Below are positions 19,194 through 28,677 of a stretch of DNA of 64,000 bases, one piece after another (position 1 is the first letter of the stretch; each line of letters opens with the position of its first letter). A model generated the notes under the pieces. It did no database searches. It saw only the letters and a program-made list of their open reading frames with translations, and was not told where the DNA came from. The position numbers and the translations under genes were made by a program. Source of the stretch: Hydrotalea sandarakina (lineage in GTDB: Bacteria > Bacteroidota > Bacteroidia > Chitinophagales > Chitinophagaceae); contig NZ_QKZV01000001.1 of the NCBI RefSeq assembly GCF_003254115.1, forward strand, positions 152,054 to 216,053, read 5' to 3'.

Positions 19194-20087
19194 TTATAAG
19201 TTGGTTGAATATAAGGCAGCGTTTTGATGTTTTGTGGTTTCGCAACTTATCAGTAAGTGTGTTGGTGTAACATAACAAATGCCTTCGGTTTGCCATTTGT
19301 TAAAGTTGTTGCCTATGGTAACTCTTGATGCATTTGAATTATTTAAATTATGGCCATTAAAGTTGTTAAAGAACAACAGGAAACTGTTTAGTTTTTTGTC
19401 TTCATATCCTATTAATACCAATTGTTTTGTGTCAGCACAATAATCAGCCCCTGTAATTTTTCCCTTACTGTTATAGGTAGTTATGGGTGAAACATTGTAA
19501 TTGCCCGGGGCTTTAGATAACGTATATAAACGGGTGTTTTCATCACCTCTGTTTTTCGTAAAAAGATATAAGTTACTATCTATACTTACCATTGCTTCAC
19601 AATCAAAATTGTTTTTTTCATTTTTCATAAACGAATTTTGATCGTTGTATTTAAAATTAATTGCATCAGCATTTAAAGCTACATTCAATTGATGATTGGG
19701 AATGCTAGATATAGGAATTTTTAACACTCTAAGATCAGTTCTGATGCCTTTATTGTTACCAAAGTCACCAATATAAATATAGTTTTCATCGGCGGTTATA
19801 TCTTCCCAATCAATGTTGGGATAGTTGTTTATGTGAATGGTTTGAAGTATGTTTCCCGTAGCGGTATCAATTTGAAATAAGTCGGGTGTATTACCCGAGT
19901 CATTAAACGTAAAACATTTTCCGTTTACAAAACATAAACCTGATGAAGAGCTTAAGCGGGTTGGTAAATCGCATTTTTTTGTTATGCTAATAGCGTGTCC
20001 GTTACTTACAACACGGCACTCAATAAATTGAGTGCCGGTAGAAAATAATAAGCAAATGAAAAATATGATGCTAAATACAGAATGCAT
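19194..20087 (-). CDS. Secreted beta-propeller-like protein (possible phytase-esterase-like)
   Basis: A 297-residue protein with a signal peptide (about residues 1-22). The rest is strand-rich with propeller-like blade ends: FTFNDSGNTPDLFQID, WEDITADENYIYIGDFGNN, FDCEAM, LYLFTKNR, TEGICYV. The recurring acidic-Glu-Ala/Gly pattern (WEDI, CEAM, TEGI) resembles the esterase-like/phytase-like beta-propeller family, but I cannot confirm it. It is the last gene of a three-gene operon after the beta-helix lipoprotein, with an 11-base gap. The context suggests a role with the receptor's substrate. Confidence 0.6.
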   Translation of the reverse strand: MHSVFSIIFFICLLFSTGTQFIECRVVSNGHAISITKKCDLPTRLSSSSGLCFVNGKCFTFNDSGNTPDLFQIDTATGNILQTIHINNYPNIDWEDITADENYIYIGDFGNNKGIRTDLRVLKIPISSIPNHQLNVALNADAINFKYNDQNSFMKNEKNNFDCEAMVSIDSNLYLFTKNRGDENTRLYTLSKAPGNYNVSPITTYNSKGKITGADYCADTKQLVLIGYEDKKLNSFLLFFNNFNGHNLNNSNASRVTIGNNFNKWQTEGICYVTPTHLLISCETTKHQNAALYSTNL

Positions 20088-20098
20088 TGTGTAATTTT

Positions 20099-21532
20099 TT
20101 AATGTAAATTACCTGTACCATTAAACTGATAACAACCAATATCTCTACCAGGCATTGAGTAGGTAGTAACACCATATTTAGGGTCAACGGGTACTACAGC
20201 CATTGGACTAAATCCGGTATAACCTTTTCCAATACAAGGCGAAGTTGGTTGCAAGTTAAAATTAAAATTGCCAATAGCAGTAATATCTTGTAGGCGATAT
20301 CCACCTTTAACCGGTAATGGATAGTTTACAAACATGGGGTTACCAACTTGTACAGCTTTACTACCATCATAAGGTTGATTCGGAATGTATTTATAGTTAG
20401 CCGGAAGATACGTGAAAGGATTGGGAAAATCAGTGGCTACCGGTTTGGTTACTGAACCTGCAGCTTCAGGGAATATTTCATTGGCAACACTTAAACTATC
20501 GGCCCAATAATAATTATAACCATAGTTGTTATTATACATGTAGGCAGTGTCGGGTACGTTGGTATTGAGGCGTAAGCCGAATTTACAGTTTACAATTAGG
20601 TTATTGAATACTTTTCCTCTTGCCCCATTTTCGTAATTGATAGAGCCCCCACGACCTGTTTTGGTTTGACGATAACCGGAATTAACAATAGTATTATTAT
20701 ACACATTTACCTCGCAGTTGGCCAAACCCGGTGCAATACCTGAATTAGCAGCTTTTAATGAGTTAGTGGCACCGCCAATAAACATATTATAAGCCATATC
20801 GCCAACACCACCTGCTTTTATGTTAAGAATATCGCCGCCGGTTTTACCGCACTTTTCAAATGTGCTTCTCAAAATAGCAATTTTACCTCCCTGTCCTCCA
20901 ATGCGTAAAGCATCATCTACCGTACCATAAACCCATGAATCTTCTATTACTAAATATCCGTTTCCATTTGAAAAATATACAGCATAACAATTATCGGTAG
21001 TTTTTAAACCTGCAATTGCATAAGCACCCGAACCATTTGCACCTGCCAGTGCGCCACAATATTCCAAGTGTGTCCATTTTAAAATCATATATTGACATGT
21101 AACGTCACCAATAATACCTTTCCAAATACCATTGAAGGCAGAATCTTTTTGAACAGAATAATTTACTACCGGATTGTCGGTTTTCGTTTGACCTTCTACA
21201 GTTAACCAAATTGGGTTGCTTTGTGTACCTAATGAAAATAAATTTCCTTTAACAATTAATCCTGCGTGATTTCTAAAATAAACTTTCACTCCGGGTTGAA
21301 TCACTAAACTATCGCCCGCATTTACATAAATATCACAGTTTACATAATAAGTTTTACCAGCCAGCATGGTGCCAGAAATGCTTCCGCAAAGGGGCACAGA
21401 ATCACTAATGGGTTTAGGTGGCGGTGGAACATATTTGTAAATGTCTTGATGTTCTTCGGTAATTTTTTTACAACCTGAAGCTATAAGAGCCAATGATAAT
21501 GCCGATAAAATAAATAGATAAATATTTTTCAT
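20099..21532 (-). CDS. Outer-membrane lipoprotein with right-handed beta-helix
   Basis: A 477-residue lipoprotein: signal peptide with lipobox LIASGC (Cys21). After a proline-rich linker (YVPPPPKP) it opens with GTMLAGKTYYVNCDIYVNAGDSLVIQPGV and LIVKGNLFSLGTQSNPIWLT, the pattern of right-handed parallel beta-helix proteins; the later NVYNNTIVNSGYR and GKVFNNLIVNCKFGLRL repeats are pectin-lyase-like coils. It lies 11 bases after the TonB-dependent receptor, the place where a SusD-like surface lipoprotein often sits; it is not SusD itself. Probably a surface partner for ligand capture. No catalytic residues are recognised. Confidence 0.8.
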   Translation of the reverse strand: MKNIYLFILSALSLALIASGCKKITEEHQDIYKYVPPPPKPISDSVPLCGSISGTMLAGKTYYVNCDIYVNAGDSLVIQPGVKVYFRNHAGLIVKGNLFSLGTQSNPIWLTVEGQTKTDNPVVNYSVQKDSAFNGIWKGIIGDVTCQYMILKWTHLEYCGALAGANGSGAYAIAGLKTTDNCYAVYFSNGNGYLVIEDSWVYGTVDDALRIGGQGGKIAILRSTFEKCGKTGGDILNIKAGGVGDMAYNMFIGGATNSLKAANSGIAPGLANCEVNVYNNTIVNSGYRQTKTGRGGSINYENGARGKVFNNLIVNCKFGLRLNTNVPDTAYMYNNNYGYNYYWADSLSVANEIFPEAAGSVTKPVATDFPNPFTYLPANYKYIPNQPYDGSKAVQVGNPMFVNYPLPVKGGYRLQDITAIGNFNFNLQPTSPCIGKGYTGFSPMAVVPVDPKYGVTTYSMPGRDIGCYQFNGTGNLH

Positions 21533-21543
21533 ACAATTAATTT

Positions 21544-24405
21544 TTAAAGTTTAAAGCGTACACCTAATAAATATGATACACCATAGGTATCTCTTTCAAC
21601 AAAAATTGAATGTGCAGGATCATCCTGACCCGGAATTTTGTTTAATGTATTACCAATTAAATAAGGTTGTTTTAAAAAGAAGCGGGTTTGTGAGTTAGTT
21701 AAATTGTTGATCTTTCCATAAATTGAAACACGCTTTACAATTTTCTTTTCAAATGAAAAGTCTAATTGGCTGAAAGGTGATTGCCAAGTGTCTAAATTAT
21801 AAAATGAATTTACTGAAGTTAATCTTTCACCGGTATAAACATATGCCAATTGCATATCAATTCCGGTTTTAGGATCTTTAAACAGTAAAGATAAGTTACC
21901 AATGTGCTTAGCTTGCCCTTGTAACGGACGGCTTTGCATTTTAGAAATAGTTATATTTTTTTGTTGGGTAGCATCATAATACAAGTAAAATTTTTGGGTG
22001 GTAGTATTGGAGTGTGTATAGGTATAGTTTGCATTGATACCGAATTTTCCAATGTATTTTGTAAACACAAGTTCAACACCATAATTGGTTACATTGCCGG
22101 CATTTAACGGTGTTAAGATGTTAGTACCGGGGGCAGAATTACCACCAAAAACTGAATAATGGCTAAAGCTGGTTTCAATAGGGTTTTGAATGAATTTGGT
22201 AAAAGCACCAATTAAAATTTGATCAGCACCCTGAGGGAATAACTCATATCTTAAATCCAGGTTATCAACTTGTGTATGCTTAATAAAAGGATTACCTTGT
22301 TGATCATATGCATCATTTTCAGAAGCAGGTACCAATTGTGGAATCAAATCAACAAATGAAGGACGGGCAATGCTTTTGAAATAGGATAATCTTACATTTT
22401 GTAATTGATTAATCTTGTACTTTAAGTGCAAACTGGGTAATAGGTCGGTGTAATAAATATGACCATAAACTGCATTTAAATTTAAAGGTAAATTTGTTTG
22501 GTAGTTTTGATCAGTATGTTCCACTCTTACACCACCAACCGCATCTAATTTTTCAGACAGTTGATATTTGAATTGGAAATATCCGGCACTAACATTTTCA
22601 GTTATGTTGTAAACGCGGCCAATACCTTGGTCACCGGCACCATTATCGCCACCGTTTATTGCAAATGAATATTGTGCATTAGCAATAGTGGTAAACATTT
22701 GGTTACCCCCATTTACCGGTGATAAGGAATAATGGTGGTAATAATTGTTCCGCTCTTTGTTTCTGTACATTCCTCCAACACTTAATGTTAAATTTTTATT
22801 TAACAAATGGGTGTTATAATTAAGGTTTAAATAACCGGCTAAATCTCTGTCTGAATTGTGTAACCATATTCTATCCATGCCTTTCAATATGCCGGTTTGA
22901 ACGGGGTATTTCAATGAGCCGTCTTGATTTTGTTTGTTGTCATATTCAAAACTGGCGTAATCGGGCACTAATTGTTTGGCTTTTGAATACACGGCATCCC
23001 AGTTTAGGTTAAAGGCTGAATTTATAATGTGCTCACCGTGTAATGTTGAATTATAAATGGTTTGTTGTTGCCAGCGGCTTCTGTAAACATTGGCAATATT
23101 CCCTAGGTTCGTATTTACATCAAGGCTTTGAAATACTCTTGCCTCGAATTCGTTTTGCCGAACATACATGTTAAACAACGAAATTTTATTTTTAGCATTA
23201 ATGGCGTAATCCCATTTATTGTTAATGCCTAACCTTGAAGTTTGGATTGAATAAGTATTATTAATGGCTTTATCAAATTGAGGATAGTTGTTATAAATAT
23301 TGCCTTGAATGCCGTTAGCATTTGGTAAAACAATAGCACCGGGATATTGAGTATTTAAAATTTGATTAGATCCGGTATAAAAATTTTGGAAGCCTACACC
23401 TACAATAAAACCTAACTTTTTATGGAAATATCTATTGCCAAACGTTAAACCTGTTTGAAAGTTAATAGGATCAAGCTGTTTTGAAAAATTTAAGTTCTGT
23501 GTTGGAAAATCAGAAGGTTGTGCCAGGTAATTTGAGCCATGTAATTCACTGGGGTCAAGTTTGGAAATAACACTATGGTCAAATCTTTGAAAATCACGAT
23601 CTCTAAATAAAGTATTTCCTCCACCGGCAACAAAAGCATGAAACATTTTTTTATCCGGGGCATTTTTCATAATCAGGTTCATCACACCACCTGTTGCATC
23701 ACCTTCCATGCTGGGGGTTAATGCTTTAATTACTTCTAATCTTTCTAATAAGTCTGATGGAAATAAATTCATCGGAACATACCGATATTTATCGTTAGGG
23801 CTTGGAATTTTTATGCCATTAACCAAAGTTGTGTTGTAACGTTGGTCCATCCCTCTAATAATTGCATATTTACCTTCACCATTATTACTGCGTTGAATGG
23901 TAACACCACTCATGCGTTGTAATACGTTTGCTACTGTTACATCGGGTGATATTTCTATAGCTTTTTCAGATAATATATTTTGTACATAGTCGGCATTTTT
24001 TTCTAATGAACGGGTATATTTATCTGAGTATCTGTTGGCACCTGATGTAACCACGATTTCCTTTAATTCGTCTTTCTTCTGGTTCATGTTAAAAGTGAAA
24101 TTTTGTATTTCTTTCTCATCCTTTACATGAATCTTAACCTCTTTTATGCTTTCATAGCCAACATATTTAATTTTTAATTCGTATTTGCCGGCCGGCATTT
24201 TCCTAAATGCAAATGAGCCATCTAAATTGACTGATGTTGTAAATTTTTGTTCACCTTTTTCTAAAGTAACAGTTGCACCAATTAGCGGCTCTCCTGTAAT
24301 GGCATCGAATACTTTGCCCTTAATTTCAGCAGCAAAAGAATATCCGATAATCAACAATGAAAATGCAAGTAGTAGCAAAATTTTTTTAACTGAAATGGGT
24401 TGCAT
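21544..24405 (-). CDS. TonB-dependent outer-membrane receptor with carboxypeptidase-like N-terminal domain
   Basis: A 953-residue outer-membrane transporter. After the signal peptide (about 1-25) comes the carboxypeptidase-regulatory-like domain (IKGKVFDAITGEPLIGATVTLEKG, about 27-110), then the plug (VANVLQRMSGVTIQR, YNTTLVNGIKIPSP, about 140-250), then a beta-barrel ending in an aromatic-hydrophobic strand (YLLGVRFKL). It lacks the SusC-type TonB-box signature. It imports a ligand with TonB energy; ligand unknown. First gene of the operon with the beta-helix lipoprotein and the propeller-like protein; the neighbouring MINPP-like phosphatase suggests a phosphate ester, by inference only. Confidence 0.9.
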   Translation of the reverse strand: MQPISVKKILLLLAFSLLIIGYSFAAEIKGKVFDAITGEPLIGATVTLEKGEQKFTTSVNLDGSFAFRKMPAGKYELKIKYVGYESIKEVKIHVKDEKEIQNFTFNMNQKKDELKEIVVTSGANRYSDKYTRSLEKNADYVQNILSEKAIEISPDVTVANVLQRMSGVTIQRSNNGEGKYAIIRGMDQRYNTTLVNGIKIPSPNDKYRYVPMNLFPSDLLERLEVIKALTPSMEGDATGGVMNLIMKNAPDKKMFHAFVAGGGNTLFRDRDFQRFDHSVISKLDPSELHGSNYLAQPSDFPTQNLNFSKQLDPINFQTGLTFGNRYFHKKLGFIVGVGFQNFYTGSNQILNTQYPGAIVLPNANGIQGNIYNNYPQFDKAINNTYSIQTSRLGINNKWDYAINAKNKISLFNMYVRQNEFEARVFQSLDVNTNLGNIANVYRSRWQQQTIYNSTLHGEHIINSAFNLNWDAVYSKAKQLVPDYASFEYDNKQNQDGSLKYPVQTGILKGMDRIWLHNSDRDLAGYLNLNYNTHLLNKNLTLSVGGMYRNKERNNYYHHYSLSPVNGGNQMFTTIANAQYSFAINGGDNGAGDQGIGRVYNITENVSAGYFQFKYQLSEKLDAVGGVRVEHTDQNYQTNLPLNLNAVYGHIYYTDLLPSLHLKYKINQLQNVRLSYFKSIARPSFVDLIPQLVPASENDAYDQQGNPFIKHTQVDNLDLRYELFPQGADQILIGAFTKFIQNPIETSFSHYSVFGGNSAPGTNILTPLNAGNVTNYGVELVFTKYIGKFGINANYTYTHSNTTTQKFYLYYDATQQKNITISKMQSRPLQGQAKHIGNLSLLFKDPKTGIDMQLAYVYTGERLTSVNSFYNLDTWQSPFSQLDFSFEKKIVKRVSIYGKINNLTNSQTRFFLKQPYLIGNTLNKIPGQDDPAHSIFVERDTYGVSYLLGVRFKL

Positions 24406-24422
24406 GTAGTTTTGATTTTGCG

Positions 24423-24430
24423 CAAAACTA
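24423..24430 (-). promoter_or_regulatory. Putative -7 box of the TonB-receptor operon
   Basis: TAGTTTTG on the minus strand, a full match to TAnnTTTG, 17 bases before the ATG at 24405; predicted leader of about 10 bases. No clear -33 element. The rest of this 259-base gap holds the prfC promoter and nothing else I recognise. Confidence 0.5.
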
Positions 24431-24615
24431 TTTACCGGAAAATGTCAGTTTGTTCTTATTCAGTAAATTAATAATTTAATTACTTAAGCATAATATAAAA
24501 TTAATTTTGACATAATAATTTATTAACATGAATGGCTTATAAGTAAAATAAGGACTTGCTCTAATGTCGGTATTCGTAACATTGAAAGCTTTTAAATTTA
24601 AACCCGGCATTTTTG

Positions 24616-24623
24616 TACCTTTG
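24616..24623 (+). promoter_or_regulatory. Putative prfC -7 box
   Basis: TACCTTTG, a full match to TAnnTTTG, 41 bases before the ATG at 24665. Confidence 0.5.
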
Positions 24624-24664
24624 CCCATTCTTTTTTAAAAATTTTAAATACTCGCTAAAAAAGC

Positions 24665-26251
24665 ATGGGTTATCAACAAGAAATTGAACGTAGAAAAACA
24701 TTTGCCATTATATCGCACCCCGATGCCGGTAAAACTACCTTAACTGAAAAATTGTTGTTGTTTGGCGGTGCCATTCAAACCGCCGGGGCTGTAAAAAGCA
24801 ATAAAATAAAAAAGCATGCTACCAGCGATTTCATGGAAATTGAAAAGCAAAGAGGCATATCGGTGGCTACCAGTGTAATGACTTTTGAATACAATGGATT
24901 TTTAATTAATTTATTAGATACCCCCGGACACAAAGATTTTGCTGAAGATACTTATCGTACCTTAACTGCAGTTGATAGTGTTGTATTGGTGGTTGATAGT
25001 GTGAATGGGGTAGAAGAACAAACCAGGCGATTGATGGAAGTGTGCCGTATGCGTGACACACCGGTTATTGTATTTATTAATAAAATGGACCGTGATGGTA
25101 AAAATCGTTTTGATTTGTTAGAGGAAATTGAAAAAGAATTGAACATAGCCCTTCACCCCATGACCTGGCCCATCAATAGTGGAAAAGATTTTAAAGGGGT
25201 TTATAATTTGGCTGAAAAAAATCTTTTGTTATTTACTGCCGGTACAAAAGCGGATGATGAGGATGCCATTCACTTAAATGATTTGGGTGATGAATTTATT
25301 GACATGAAAATTGGTGAGCGAGATGCCAACCAATTGCGCGAAGATGTTGAATTAATAGAAGCTGTGCACGGTAATTTAAATGTATCGGAATATTTAGCAG
25401 GAAAAGTTGCTCCTGTTTTTTTTGGTAGTGCTGTAAACAATTTTGGTGTACAGGAAATGCTGAATACTTTTATTCAAATAGCCCCTACACCGAAACAAAG
25501 AGAAACTTCTACAGGCGCAGTTTCACCTAACGATGATAAGTTTAGCGGTTTCGTATTTAAAATTCATGCCAACTTAGATCCCCGCCATAGGGATAGAATT
25601 GCTTTTTTGCGGGTTTGCAGTGGTAAGTTTGAACGCAATAAATATTATCATCATGTACGATTAGATAAAGATATTCGTTTTAGTAATCCTTACTCATTTT
25701 TGGCACGCAGTAAAGATGTAATTGAAGATGCCTATCCCGGTGATGTAGTTGGTTTGTTTGATACCGGCAATTTTAAAATTGGCGATACACTTACTGAAGG
25801 GGATAATTTTTATTTTTTAGGTATTCCTACTTTTTCTCCCGAAATATTTAAAGAATTGGTGAACAAAGACCCCATGAAGGCTAAGCAATTGGAAAAAGGT
25901 ATTCAACAATTAACCGATGAAGGCGTAGCCCAATTGTTTACACAATTTGGTGGTACTAAAAAAATTATTGGTTGTGTAGGCGACTTGCAATTTGAAGTAA
26001 TACAATACCGCTTGTTACAGGAATATGGTGCCTCGGTTGAGTTTAGACCTTTACCTTTTTACAAAGCTTGTTGGTTAACCAGTAAGGATAGCAAAAAGTT
26101 AGAAGATTTTTTGCGCTTTAAACAACAAAATACTGCAGAAGATAAAGATGGTCAGCCGGTGTACTTGGCACAAAGTGAATGGTTCTTAAACACAGAAATT
26201 ACGAACAATCCTGATATTACTTTTCACTTTACAAGTGAAGTGCATAAATAA
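24665..26251 (+). CDS. prfC: Peptide chain release factor 3
   Basis: GTPase that recycles RF1/RF2 after termination. G1 is [10 protein letters not shown]3 DTPGHKDF, and G4 NKMD; the RF3-specific insert [19 protein letters not shown] lies in the switch I region. Domains II and III follow, and 528 residues is the family length. Start ATG 24665 directly gives the usual [23 protein letters not shown]. Followed after 31 bases by ypdA on the same strand. Confidence 0.97.
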   Translation: MGYQQEIERRKTFAIISHPDAGKTTLTEKLLLFGGAIQTAGAVKSNKIKKHATSDFMEIEKQRGISVATSVMTFEYNGFLINLLDTPGHKDFAEDTYRTLTAVDSVVLVVDSVNGVEEQTRRLMEVCRMRDTPVIVFINKMDRDGKNRFDLLEEIEKELNIALHPMTWPINSGKDFKGVYNLAEKNLLLFTAGTKADDEDAIHLNDLGDEFIDMKIGERDANQLREDVELIEAVHGNLNVSEYLAGKVAPVFFGSAVNNFGVQEMLNTFIQIAPTPKQRETSTGAVSPNDDKFSGFVFKIHANLDPRHRDRIAFLRVCSGKFERNKYYHHVRLDKDIRFSNPYSFLARSKDVIEDAYPGDVVGLFDTGNFKIGDTLTEGDNFYFLGIPTFSPEIFKELVNKDPMKAKQLEKGIQQLTDEGVAQLFTQFGGTKKIIGCVGDLQFEVIQYRLLQEYGASVEFRPLPFYKACWLTSKDSKKLEDFLRFKQQNTAEDKDGQPVYLAQSEWFLNTEITNNPDITFHFTSEVHK

Positions 26252-26282
26252 CGTGGCATACCGTTCGTACAAAATTTAGTTT

Positions 26283-27272
26283 ATGGAGCACAGTGAAATA
26301 TTTGATGTTATTATAATTGGTGGTGGCCCTATTGGTTTAGCTTGTGCTATTGAGGCTAAAAAGAAACAGTTGAATTATTTAATTTTAGAAAAGGGATGTT
26401 TGGTGAATTCATTATACCATTACCCTATGAATATGACCTTCTTTTCCACTTCCGATAGGCTTGAAATTGGTGACATTCCTTTTGTTAGTATTGCTGCGAA
26501 ACCTACGCGTAATGAGGCTTTAGAATATTACAGGCGTGTTACTTTAAAAGAACAATTACACATTCATTTGTTTGAAGAAGTTACAGCGGTTATTAAAACA
26601 ACGCAACTGCCTTTGTGTTTTAAAGTTAGTACAATTAAGCAACAATACTATGCTCATAACATTATAGTTGCAACCGGGTTTTACGATATTCCTTTTTTAT
26701 TGAATGTGCCGGGTGAAGATTTACCCAAGGTTACACATTACTATAAAGATCCTCATTTTTATGCTTTTCAGGATGTTGTGGTAGTAGGTGCTAATAATTC
26801 TGCGGTAGATGCGGCATTGGAAACCTGGCGTAAAGGTGCTAACGTTACCATGGTAGTGCGCGAAAGCCAAATTGGTGAACGTGTAAAATATTGGGTACGG
26901 CCCGATATTATAAACCGCATTGAGGAAGGTTCCATAAAAGCTTATTTCAATTCTGTTATTACTGCAATTGAGCCCCATCATGTACACATACAAACCCCTG
27001 GCGGGAACATTACCATTCCCAACCAATGGGTAATTGCTGCTACCGGCTACCAGCCCAACTTTTCTTTTTTGCGCCATTTAGGAATTGAATTGTCGGATGA
27101 TGGTGTTCAAAAACCCACTTATGATGAAGCTACCCATGAAACCAATGTTGCCGGCATTTATTTGGCCGGTGTGGTTTGTGGAGGTTATAACACCCATCGT
27201 TTATTTATTGAAAACTCAAGAGAGCATGCCGTAAAAATTTTGCAGCATATTGCTGAAAAAAAGGCATTGTAA
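26283..27272 (+). CDS. ypdA: YpdA-family bacillithiol disulfide reductase (putative)
   Basis: A 329-residue FAD/NAD(P)H flavoprotein. The first dinucleotide motif is IIIGGGPIGLACA (residues 10-22), the second VVVGANNSAVDAAL (about 161-175), and a third nucleotide-contact block ATGYQPNFSFL follows. The N-terminal PMNMTFFSTSDRLEIG is characteristic of YpdA, shown in Firmicutes to reduce bacillithiol disulfide; it lacks the CxxC of thioredoxin reductases. Implies that bacillithiol is the low-molecular thiol here, but no bsh gene is in the window. Probably co-transcribed with prfC. Confidence 0.85.
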   Translation: MEHSEIFDVIIIGGGPIGLACAIEAKKKQLNYLILEKGCLVNSLYHYPMNMTFFSTSDRLEIGDIPFVSIAAKPTRNEALEYYRRVTLKEQLHIHLFEEVTAVIKTTQLPLCFKVSTIKQQYYAHNIIVATGFYDIPFLLNVPGEDLPKVTHYYKDPHFYAFQDVVVVGANNSAVDAALETWRKGANVTMVVRESQIGERVKYWVRPDIINRIEEGSIKAYFNSVITAIEPHHVHIQTPGGNITIPNQWVIAATGYQPNFSFLRHLGIELSDDGVQKPTYDEATHETNVAGIYLAGVVCGGYNTHRLFIENSREHAVKILQHIAEKKAL

Positions 27273-27283
27273 TTTTAAAAAAA

Positions 27284-27352
27284 TCAGCTGCATAAAGTGC
27301 TGAACGTACAAGTGTGCGACGCAACAGGCGATGCCCCATGTTATGCAGCTGA
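27284..27352. repeat. Long-stem inverted repeat between convergent genes
   Basis: Perfect 12-bp arms TCAGCTGCATAA (27284-27295) and TTATGCAGCTGA (27341-27352) enclose a 45-base, comparatively G/C-rich spacer. There is no T run on either side, so it is not a classical intrinsic terminator. It lies between the ends of ypdA and the aspartate aminotransferase. It may be a 3'-end structure for both mRNAs or a copy of a dispersed palindrome. Confidence 0.7.
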
Positions 27353-27383
27353 CTACATAAATACTATTCCGTTATTAATATAA

Positions 27384-28580
27384 TTAATTGAGTTTGGTTA
27401 AAGCATTTTTAATGCGTTCCCAGGCTTTTTCAATGTTTTCCATGCTGTTGGCAAATGAAAAGCGGATGCAATTAGGTTCGCCAAAAGCATCGCCCATTAC
27501 CGATGACACATGTGCTTCGTTTAAAATAAACATGCTTAAATCGCCTGAATTAGCTATGGTTTCGTTACCGAATTTTTTGCCGTAGTAAGCACTAACATCG
27601 GGGAAAACGTAAAATGCACCTTGCGGTTCAAAGCATTTAAATCCGGGAATGCTGTTTACCAATTGCATGGTTTTTTCACGGCGACGTGCAAACTCGGCGG
27701 TCATGGCACGGCTTGGTGCTAAATCGCCGGTAAGTGCGGCAATGGCTGCACGTTGTGTGATGGAGCAAGTACCGCTGGTGAATTGTCCTTGTAATTTTTC
27801 GCAGGCTTTTACAATATCGGTATTGGCTGCCATATAACCCAAACGCCAGCCCGTCATGGCAAAACCTTTACTTAATCCGTTAATTACAACAACTCTATCT
27901 TTAATGGAGGGGAATTGTGCAATGCTTTCGTGGTTGCCAATGAAATTAATATATTCATAAATTTCATCAGATAAAATGGTGATGCGCGGGTGCTTTTCAA
28001 ATACTTTTACCAATGCAGCTAATTCTTCTTTGGTATATACTGCACCCGATGGATTGCAGGGAGAGGAAAAAAGAAAAACACGGGTATTTGAAGTAATGGC
28101 GGCCTCTAATTGGGCAGGAGTAATTTTAAAACTTTGCTCAACAGTGGTATTAATTTCAACCACATGGCCACGGGCAATTTTTACCAGTTCGGAATAAGTT
28201 ACCCAATAAGGTGTGGGAATAATTACTTCATCGCCTTCATCAACCAAAGCCAAAATAGCATTGGCCAATGTTTGTTTGGCACCGGTTGAAACAATAATAT
28301 TTTCAGGCTTGTAATCTAAATTGTTATCGCGTTTTAATTTGGTGCAAACAGCTTCTTTTAAATCGGGATAGCCGGATACGGGTGTGTAATGGCTCCAATT
28401 GTCGTTAATAGCTTTAATTGCAGCCTCTTTAATATGTTGTGGGGTATCAAAATCGGGCTCGCCTAAACTTAAGTCAATAACGTCAATTCCTTTGGCTCTT
28501 AATTCGCGGCCTAATTTGGCCATTTTTAAAGTTTCCGGTTCGCTAAAGCGCATTAATAGGGTAGATAAATTGGTGCTCAT
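27384..28580 (-). CDS. Pyridoxal-phosphate aspartate aminotransferase (class I, subgroup Ib)
   Basis: Interconverts aspartate and oxaloacetate with 2-oxoglutarate/glutamate. The Schiff-base lysine is K238 in NGLSKGFAMTGWRLGY; other fold-type I residues are SLGEPDF near 38-44, SSPCNPSG (172-179) and SDEIYEY (204-210). 398 residues is normal. Some relatives of this subgroup also act on prephenate or other amino acids; that cannot be excluded. Single gene with a TACATTTG box at 28608-28615 on its strand. Confidence 0.9.
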   Translation of the reverse strand: MSTNLSTLLMRFSEPETLKMAKLGRELRAKGIDVIDLSLGEPDFDTPQHIKEAAIKAINDNWSHYTPVSGYPDLKEAVCTKLKRDNNLDYKPENIIVSTGAKQTLANAILALVDEGDEVIIPTPYWVTYSELVKIARGHVVEINTTVEQSFKITPAQLEAAITSNTRVFLFSSPCNPSGAVYTKEELAALVKVFEKHPRITILSDEIYEYINFIGNHESIAQFPSIKDRVVVINGLSKGFAMTGWRLGYMAANTDIVKACEKLQGQFTSGTCSITQRAAIAALTGDLAPSRAMTAEFARRREKTMQLVNSIPGFKCFEPQGAFYVFPDVSAYYGKKFGNETIANSGDLSMFILNEAHVSSVMGDAFGEPNCIRFSFANSMENIEKAWERIKNALTKLN

Positions 28581-28607
28581 GATTCAACAGCTTTTTTTAA
28601 ACGGCAT

Positions 28608-28615
28608 CAAATGTA
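28608..28615 (-). promoter_or_regulatory. Putative aminotransferase -7 box
   Basis: TACATTTG on the minus strand, a full TAnnTTTG match, 28 bases before the ATG. Confidence 0.45.
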
Positions 28616-28677
28616 CTTAATTAATGAACAGGTTTATTAGATAATTTTCAGCGGATGCGGAAAAAAATAAATAATTT

